Shown here piece by piece: positions 7,901-11,200 of a stretch of 11,200 nucleotides of DNA. This DNA is from Firmicutes bacterium AM55-24TS (GTDB taxonomy: Bacteria; Bacillota; Clostridia; UBA1381), in the NCBI GenBank assembly GCA_003460745.1, contig QTVU01000068.1, positions 1-11,200 of the forward strand, read 5' to 3'. The notes below the pieces were generated by a model. The model worked only from the letters and a program-made list of their open reading frames with translations, made no database searches and was not told the origin of the DNA. The translations under genes and the position numbers were made by a program. Position 1 is the first letter of the stretch. Each line of letters starts with the position of its first letter.

Positions 7901-10622
7901 TAAGAAATGGGTAGAGCACCCGACTGACGGCAACTATATGAGTGACTACTTTAAGTTTGCTGATGAGGCTTCAAAGAAAGCAACGGAATCTCTTATCACT
8001 CAACAAACACTTGTTGCTGATAATATGAAAGACGCTCTTGATGAACTAAAAGATAAATCAGAAGTTCTAAAAAAGCTTATTCAAGACGCACCTACGGCTG
8101 AATTAGCTCAAAAAGCAAGAGATGAACTTAAAGACATCAATGAGAATATAGACGAGATTGAGTCAAATTACGCCGATACTATGGAGCAAATTACTGAACG
8201 TAAACTCCAAGACATCAGTAACAGAGATTCTAAATATACTCGTGAAACCGGTATGTTGCAGTATGATAGAAATATTCTTCAAGACCAATACAATAGGTCA
8301 ACCGATGATGAAGAAAAAGCCAAACTTGCAAAAGAAATTACCGAGAGTATGAAAAAGGAACGTGACATTGAACAAGAACGTGTAGACGCTGCCCATAAGG
8401 CTAATCAAGAAATATACGAAAATGCTACGGGACAACGAAAAACAGTCTTAGAAAATGTTAAGATGAGTGAGCTATATAATGCGGACGGTAGCTTTAATGA
8501 TGCGGCATATAATGAAACTGTTGAGTTATTGGAGGGTATTGGTGGAAGTGACTTAGTTCAGGTCTTTAAGCAACTTGCTTCTGAAATGCAGAAAAATTCT
8601 CAAGTATATCTTGAAGGTACTGAAAACATTCGTAACTTAAATAATGAAATTCAAGACCAAGAGCAAGAAGAAGCAAATCAAAAGATTGAGTTAGAAACCA
8701 GTCGTTATGAAAAGCTTAATAAAATCTTAGACGTTCGTTTGAATAAAGAGAAAGCTATTACTTCTGCATTACAAGAACAGTATTCATTCCAGCAATCATT
8801 GAGAGATGCTGCTTTGGATTATCAAAGTGAACTTATTGCAAATAAAAATCTTTCTCAGTGGTTAGATGATGATACAAGGGCATTGCTCTTTAATGAGAAT
8901 GACTACTCAGATATGATGAATACTATCAATGGCTTGAATAATGAAATGGCAAGAGCCTATAAGAAGTATAAATCTGACATCAGTACATTAGGTGAAGAAG
9001 ATTACTATCAAGAACAACAAATTACAAATGCTTATAATCGCCGTATTGAACAGTTAAAAGAACAATTAGAAGTTGCGAAACAGAATCTTGAAGTCACAAA
9101 GAAAAATGCTGAATTCCAAAACACTTTAAAAGAACGTGATACTCGTATTCTTGTCGGCGACAGATGGGTGAATGTTGCTGACCCTGAAAAACTGTATAAT
9201 ACTCAATTAGAAGCGACTAAGGCACAAATGTCACTTGATAATATTGTACAAGACAATGCAGAAAATCAAAATGTGCGTGACATGGAAGCACAGAATGATA
9301 TAACTCAAAAGATGATTTCAGCGAATGATAAATACATTGAAGTATTGAACGGACTAAGCGACGATGAAAAGAAACGTCATGCTGAAACATTGGAATCTAC
9401 TGAAGCTCTTATTGCATCAAATATTATGCTTGGCGGTAGTAATATCGGTTGGGCGAATGAATATTCAACTTCTGATGAATCATTTAACGGACAAGTTGCT
9501 GGACTTAATAATGTAGAAATAGGCAGACAGTTCTACTATAATAAGGACTATGACTTAAACCAAAGTAGCCTTGATGACCTTTTGAAAGATGGTGTTATAT
9601 CTGAAGAAATTCACAAAGTCTTTAGTAAGATAAATGAAACACATCGCAACAACAAGCTTACGGCAGACCCTGTTAACAGTAAGTATGCTCCTCAAACTTT
9701 TGAACATGGTGGACTTGAATCGACTTCGCCTATGGGTGCAAACGGTGATGCAAAAGTCCAAATGAAACAAGCTGAGCAGACTGAGCAGATTACTGATTAT
9801 GCTGCTGAGTTAGAAAAATACTATGAATTAGCAAAGAAACAGAATGGTTATTTGTCAGCTGAAGACCGTGCAAAAGCACAAAGACTTGAAATTGCAAGAA
9901 ATATTAAAGTTGCAAACAGCCCTTTAAATTATGAGCAAACAAGTGACTTTGGTGCTCCAATATTTGCAAATGATTTCTCACAAGATTACAGTGATATTGA
10001 AAACTTCTGTAAAGAGAATGGTGGATTGACTGAACAAGAAGCTATATTCTTTGACAGTTGGCATGCATCTCATGAAGAATATATTGCTTTGGCTGATATG
10101 TTGTTATCTACCGGTCAAGACAATACAAAACTTCTTTCCGCATTGAATGAACAGTTGGGCATTAAATTGTCTGAAATGATAACAAATAAGATTGAAGAGT
10201 ATAATGCTAATTTGCCGTCTGTTGGTTCTATTGCTACTGCCCATTATGCAACTGGAACAAAGTCGGCTAAAGGTGGTCTTGCGATTACTGATGAGGATGG
10301 TTACGAGGCTAAGTTAAGAAAGTTGTCTGCCGGTCGTTATTCTATGCTTAATGCTGGCGATATGGTCTTTGATAAGGAAGCGACTGATGTATTGTGGGAA
10401 TTTGCAAAGAATCCTCAAAACTTTATTGACCAAGTTTCTATCTTTAAGCAATCTCCTCAACAAATGCCTGCAACTAACAATTCAACGTCGACGACTGAAA
10501 GCATTACGTTTACGGGCGATATAAATGTGACTGACCCTGTTCCAGACGCAAATGCTTTTGTAGATTCTTTGACAGACAAAGTTAAATCACAATATCCAAT
10601 TATAAAGAACACGAAAATATAA
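4932..10622 (+). CDS. Phage tail tape measure protein, C-terminal segment with NlpC/P60 peptidase domain
   Basis: This 1896-residue frame is the C-terminal part of the tape measure protein; coding actually enters it near 4872. The nominal TTG start at 4932 has no ribosome site. In order: the end of beta module 1 and helical sequence (1-300); an NlpC/P60 domain (about 311-432; C338, H390, H402); beta module 2 (about 432-500, GLAKLGDEAEVRGLNYPTPE); a Ser/Asn-rich linker (SRNNNSSRSNNSG); a probable double-psi beta-barrel domain (about 583-682); beta module 3 (about 783-850, EKGGIVPAGTIAQVNEHNKP); a very long coiled coil (about 860-1560); and beta module 4 (about 1774-1830, GTKSAKGGLAITDEDGYEAK) near the C terminus. 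NlpC/P60 enzymes cut peptide bonds in peptidoglycan; inside a tape measure protein the domain probably opens the wall during infection. The stop at 10620-10622 is followed at once by a strong terminator. Other identities are unlikely. Confidence 0.95.
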   Translation: MQNIIKYTGMKYFYQPIENIQSATVDKFAQGNTNVSFSPIPYNTLSTQALYSDINVQAMVEETIAEINNEFNALKGNIKFSAVQTAFKNSLTDKKMYKDLSNTIVNMTSQSLDKADKSTLADSVVGLILQNSAWNDLPNELQNKLSELNVNADNWTDWIKDSNNSLQAFNLMQDGGMSSWDLLDSNVTSLLQQAGINGKDAWDKFVQDDPLQALTLLSSSWNSMNDTIGQYMTDAQTIAANGARAIQSLQIIAPSISEQSWNALQVLIANKIQEVISLMNEVFGENTVDMNFAINVGGSLQGNAQTNPQGESAVVDSARKYLGTPYVWGGTSPSGFDCSGFVQYVLAQNGKSIPRTSQEQFAGGQAVDKSNLQAGDLVFYNWQGGTDATHVGIYEGNGKMIHAPHSGDVVKEVDFNSYGQNAYLGARRYYKGTEGALPGLAKLGDEAEVRGLNYPTPEILIRQKTGKAYLTGLNGTQVVNLDRGDTVIPYADTKRILNGNVRHAYAKGTPNAKDAISRILGIDRVKNRVNDSRNNNSSRSNNSGITNNTVKQSWDTNDFGTGKGKSHSYTAFDENGYLGSQLGYWDTSSNAWKLFKKLLDSGNLSTDENGIYTYKGARLVAMTSTFGKAGDVIRVTQDDGSAYYGIIMDEKSQQYTWYDNNPANKYGHNNGMDIVEFEVKKSAIAPAYKANGGTPPYGNLNHAISMIENLGSLEGFDFSDMPDVGGTSVLTQKMQEFMSKLQQVYGTFKTNTHTSATKVGNVKSLGDKKQSNYSFDVPFTQREKGGIVPAGTIAQVNEHNKPEATIDEKGNLVPLGDGTSQVFVSDKPFPVINADDYAKIKKYGGDKKPVQFLKNGNTSVSVNADNTDEEKEQTAEERKAEENTSKINQTLKSIESKLDSGVLSDDIKKLDLPTLEAIDKLTDSWGDDDTITSDILMQFKDYAKDFADYEKWAEDDLSNILNSYSEDFYEKYYAEKDKYDSWQSDFKERFKKWVEHPTDGNYMSDYFKFADEASKKATESLITQQTLVADNMKDALDELKDKSEVLKKLIQDAPTAELAQKARDELKDINENIDEIESNYADTMEQITERKLQDISNRDSKYTRETGMLQYDRNILQDQYNRSTDDEEKAKLAKEITESMKKERDIEQERVDAAHKANQEIYENATGQRKTVLENVKMSELYNADGSFNDAAYNETVELLEGIGGSDLVQVFKQLASEMQKNSQVYLEGTENIRNLNNEIQDQEQEEANQKIELETSRYEKLNKILDVRLNKEKAITSALQEQYSFQQSLRDAALDYQSELIANKNLSQWLDDDTRALLFNENDYSDMMNTINGLNNEMARAYKKYKSDISTLGEEDYYQEQQITNAYNRRIEQLKEQLEVAKQNLEVTKKNAEFQNTLKERDTRILVGDRWVNVADPEKLYNTQLEATKAQMSLDNIVQDNAENQNVRDMEAQNDITQKMISANDKYIEVLNGLSDDEKKRHAETLESTEALIASNIMLGGSNIGWANEYSTSDESFNGQVAGLNNVEIGRQFYYNKDYDLNQSSLDDLLKDGVISEEIHKVFSKINETHRNNKLTADPVNSKYAPQTFEHGGLESTSPMGANGDAKVQMKQAEQTEQITDYAAELEKYYELAKKQNGYLSAEDRAKAQRLEIARNIKVANSPLNYEQTSDFGAPIFANDFSQDYSDIENFCKENGGLTEQEAIFFDSWHASHEEYIALADMLLSTGQDNTKLLSALNEQLGIKLSEMITNKIEEYNANLPSVGSIATAHYATGTKSAKGGLAITDEDGYEAKLRKLSAGRYSMLNAGDMVFDKEATDVLWEFAKNPQNFIDQVSIFKQSPQQMPATNNSTSTTESITFTGDINVTDPVPDANAFVDSLTDKVKSQYPIIKNTKI
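5862..6228 (+). other. NlpC/P60 peptidoglycan endopeptidase domain inside the tape measure protein
   Basis: The motif order is canonical: SARKYLGTPYVWGG, then FDCSGFVQYV with nucleophile C338, QAGDLVFY, THVGIY with H390, and MIHAPHSGD with the third triad residue H402 (numbering from the TTG at 4932). All three catalytic positions are present, so the domain looks active. Families of this fold cleave D-gamma-glutamyl-meso-diaminopimelate or equivalent linkages. It lies between beta modules 1 and 2. Confidence 0.95.
6678..6978 (+). other. Probable double-psi beta-barrel (3D/RlpA-like) domain in the tape measure protein
   Basis: About residues 583-682 of the C-terminal segment show a beta-strand pattern: YTYKGARLVAMTSTFG, KAGDVIRVTQDDGSAYYGII, an Asp (IIMDEK), then NKYGHNNGMDIVEFEV. 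The order of 'own small barrel, basic strand, Asp-containing strand, HNG..VEF strand' resembles domains seen in other Firmicutes phage tail proteins next to lysozyme or NlpC/P60 domains and related to the 3D/RlpA barrel. Many members act on glycan strands, so this could be a second wall-degrading or wall-binding activity. The assignment is by pattern only; the catalytic residues of proven members cannot be confirmed by eye. Confidence 0.5.
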
Positions 10623-10630
10623 GTTATAAG

Positions 10631-10679
10631 TTAGATGGTTGCTCCCTTTTTGGGAGTGACTGTCTAATGCTGTTTTTTT
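10631..10679 (+). terminator. Intrinsic terminator after the tape measure gene
   Basis: A 16-bp stem with some G-U pairs joins 10631-10646 (ending GCTCCC) to 10652-10667 (starting GGGAG) around a TTTTT loop. It is followed 5 nt later by a run of seven T (10673-10679). It begins 8 nt after the stop codon. It should end late transcription at the tape measure gene and insulate the next cassette. Confidence 0.85.
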
Positions 10680-10712
10680 ATTGGTTGAATCAAGGAATTT
10701 CGTGGATTGGTA

Positions 10713-10741
10713 TTGATTTTTTGAAAAAAATCGGTTATAAT
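10713..10741 (+). promoter_or_regulatory. Sigma-70/SigA-type promoter of the repeat-containing small gene
   Basis: TTGATT (10713-10718) and a perfect TATAAT (10736-10741) are spaced by exactly 17 nt. A further 8-bp inverted repeat, GATTTTTT/AAAAAATC (10715-10722 and 10725-10732), overlaps the -35 and spacer and could bind a regulator or simply bend the DNA. The start of transcription would be near 10748, leaving a leader of about 135 nt before the ATG at 10884. Confidence 0.75.
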
Positions 10742-10759
10742 AGTAATAGAAATTTTATG

Positions 10760-10773
10760 CGATTATATAATCG
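10760..10773. promoter_or_regulatory. 14-bp perfect palindrome, candidate operator
   Basis: CGATTATATAATCG reads the same on both strands and lies about 12-25 nt downstream of the predicted start of transcription. That is a typical place for a dimeric repressor to block a promoter. It is AT-rich, so a chance palindrome in AT-rich DNA is possible, but a perfect 14-bp one with CG ends right behind a consensus promoter is suggestive. No candidate repressor gene is in the window. Confidence 0.45.
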
Positions 10774-10883
10774 AAATGAATAAAAGTATAGTGATTATAA
10801 CTTGCGTTGAAATGCATATAATATTATTAAATAAATGTTTTTGAAAGATATAGTTCAAATTATTTATAAAAGGAGGAATTGTC

Positions 10884-11183
10884 ATGGGAGTATATGCTAT
10901 AAAGAGTGAAAAGCCAATAGTTACAACCAAACCACTAGTAAGAAATACGGTTAATCAAGATTATATGAATTGGGTAAATTATATGAACACTCATGATTTT
11001 ACCTTCAAGCCAATAGTTACAACCAAACCACTAGTAAGAAATACGGTTAATCAAGATTATATGAATTGGGTAAATTATATGAACACTCATGATTTTACCT
11101 TCAAGATAGACAAAGATAATAATTTAAAAGTTAAGGCAACAAAAGACAAAGATAATAATTTAAAAGTTAAGGCAACAAAATAA
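10884..11183 (+). CDS. Hypothetical small protein (99 aa) with two in-frame tandem duplications
   Basis: The ATG follows a consensus AGGAGG (10871-10876) at 7 nt spacing, so translation is well supported. I do not recognise the family. After a 9-residue start (MGVYAIKSE) come two identical 32-residue copies (10-41 and 42-73, each beginning KPIVTTKPLVRN and ending THDFTF), then KI, then two identical 12-residue copies (76-87 and 88-99, DKDNNLKVKATK). Removing one copy of each leaves a 55-residue ancestor with a Trp/Tyr/Asn-rich middle and a Lys-rich tail. No signal peptide, membrane segment, cysteine or known catalytic motif is visible. The gene has its own promoter, sits behind a strong terminator and is thus separated from the tail operon, like a second moron. 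A small regulator, inhibitor or superinfection factor is possible but nothing in the sequence says so. Confidence 0.8.
   Translation: MGVYAIKSEKPIVTTKPLVRNTVNQDYMNWVNYMNTHDFTFKPIVTTKPLVRNTVNQDYMNWVNYMNTHDFTFKIDKDNNLKVKATKDKDNNLKVKATK
10911..11102 (+). repeat. Perfect tandem duplication, 2 x 96 bp
   Basis: Positions 10911-11006 and 11007-11102 are identical over all 96 bases, and AAG (11103-11105) repeats the first three bases of the unit. The 96-bp period is 32 codons, so the frame is kept. The AAG at both ends of the ancestral unit is a 3-bp microhomology, as expected for slippage or unequal exchange. Identity with no synonymous change means the duplication is very recent, under strong homogenisation, or an assembly artefact. 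Confidence 0.97.
11109..11180 (+). repeat. Perfect tandem duplication, 2 x 36 bp
   Basis: Positions 11109-11144 and 11145-11180 are identical over 36 bases (12 codons) and run directly to the stop codon at 11181. Only 6 bp separate this pair from the 96-bp pair. One base (A at 11108/11144) is shared at the left edge. Confidence 0.97.
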
Positions 11184-11187
11184 ATAT

Positions 11188-11200
11188 ATGAACAGTTTAT
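11188..11200 (+). CDS. Possible start of a further gene, cut by the window edge
   Basis: An ATG lies 4 nt after the stop of the 99-aa ORF and opens MNSL before the window ends. The nearest purine-rich ribosome-site candidate, AAGG at 11169-11172, is 15 nt away, which is too far for a good site. Close spacing would fit an operon partner, but the call is weak. Confidence 0.2.

Noticed and set aside
4932..10622. Independent translation of the C-terminal part as a separate tail enzyme
   Set aside because: The only start is a TTG without a ribosome site, and recognisable tape measure sequence continues upstream of it to about 4872 in the same frame.
10801..10870. Second promoter using TATAAT at 10817-10822
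   Set aside because: No -35 hexamer occurs at 16-18 nt and there is no extended -10; AT-rich DNA yields such hexamers by chance.
10911..11180. CRISPR array
   Set aside because: The repeats are directly abutting, of two different lengths, have no spacers and form a continuous reading frame.
10911..11180. Diversity-generating retroelement template/variable repeat pair
   Set aside because: The copies are identical, with no adenine-specific differences, and no reverse transcriptase gene is present.

Overview
The window is almost entirely a phage tail region from a low-GC Firmicutes, most likely a gut Clostridia phage or prophage. This rests on AT-rich codon use, AGGAGG-type ribosome binding sites, TTGACA/TATAAT-type promoters and the style of the tail proteins. 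No bacterial housekeeping gene, tRNA, rRNA, integrase or CRISPR array is visible.

Layout. Positions 1-200 hold a small plus-strand ORF (56-178) that appears to lose its last codons to a one-base shift. Positions 200-601 hold a minus-strand gene for a 133-residue double zinc-ribbon protein, with its own near-consensus promoter (638-666); it looks like a moron, a self-contained cassette added to a phage tail operon. Positions 686-10622 are one giant tape measure gene read in three successive frames. Joining the pieces by adding one base near 1522 and one near 4872 gives 9939 nt, exactly 3313 codons with the stop. The joined protein has a hydrophobic helix near its N terminus, long coiled coils, four glycine-rich beta modules, an NlpC/P60 peptidase domain with a visible C-H-H triad, and a second, probably double-psi beta-barrel, domain.

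A strong intrinsic terminator (10631-10679) follows the tape measure gene directly, where a distal tail gene would normally be expected. After it comes an isolated cassette: a consensus promoter, a 14-bp perfect palindrome just downstream of the predicted start of transcription, a textbook ribosome binding site, and a 99-residue ORF of unknown function. That ORF carries two consecutive perfect in-frame tandem duplications (2 x 96 bp, then 2 x 36 bp); removing one copy of each leaves a 55-residue protein.

How the parts fit. The tape measure protein sets tail length and its enzymatic domains probably open the peptidoglycan during DNA entry. The two small flanking cassettes carry their own signals and can be expressed apart from the late operon. 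The main uncertainty is whether the three one-base shifts, all of the same polarity, and the perfect duplications are real biology (a decaying prophage, recent slippage) or sequencing and assembly artefacts.
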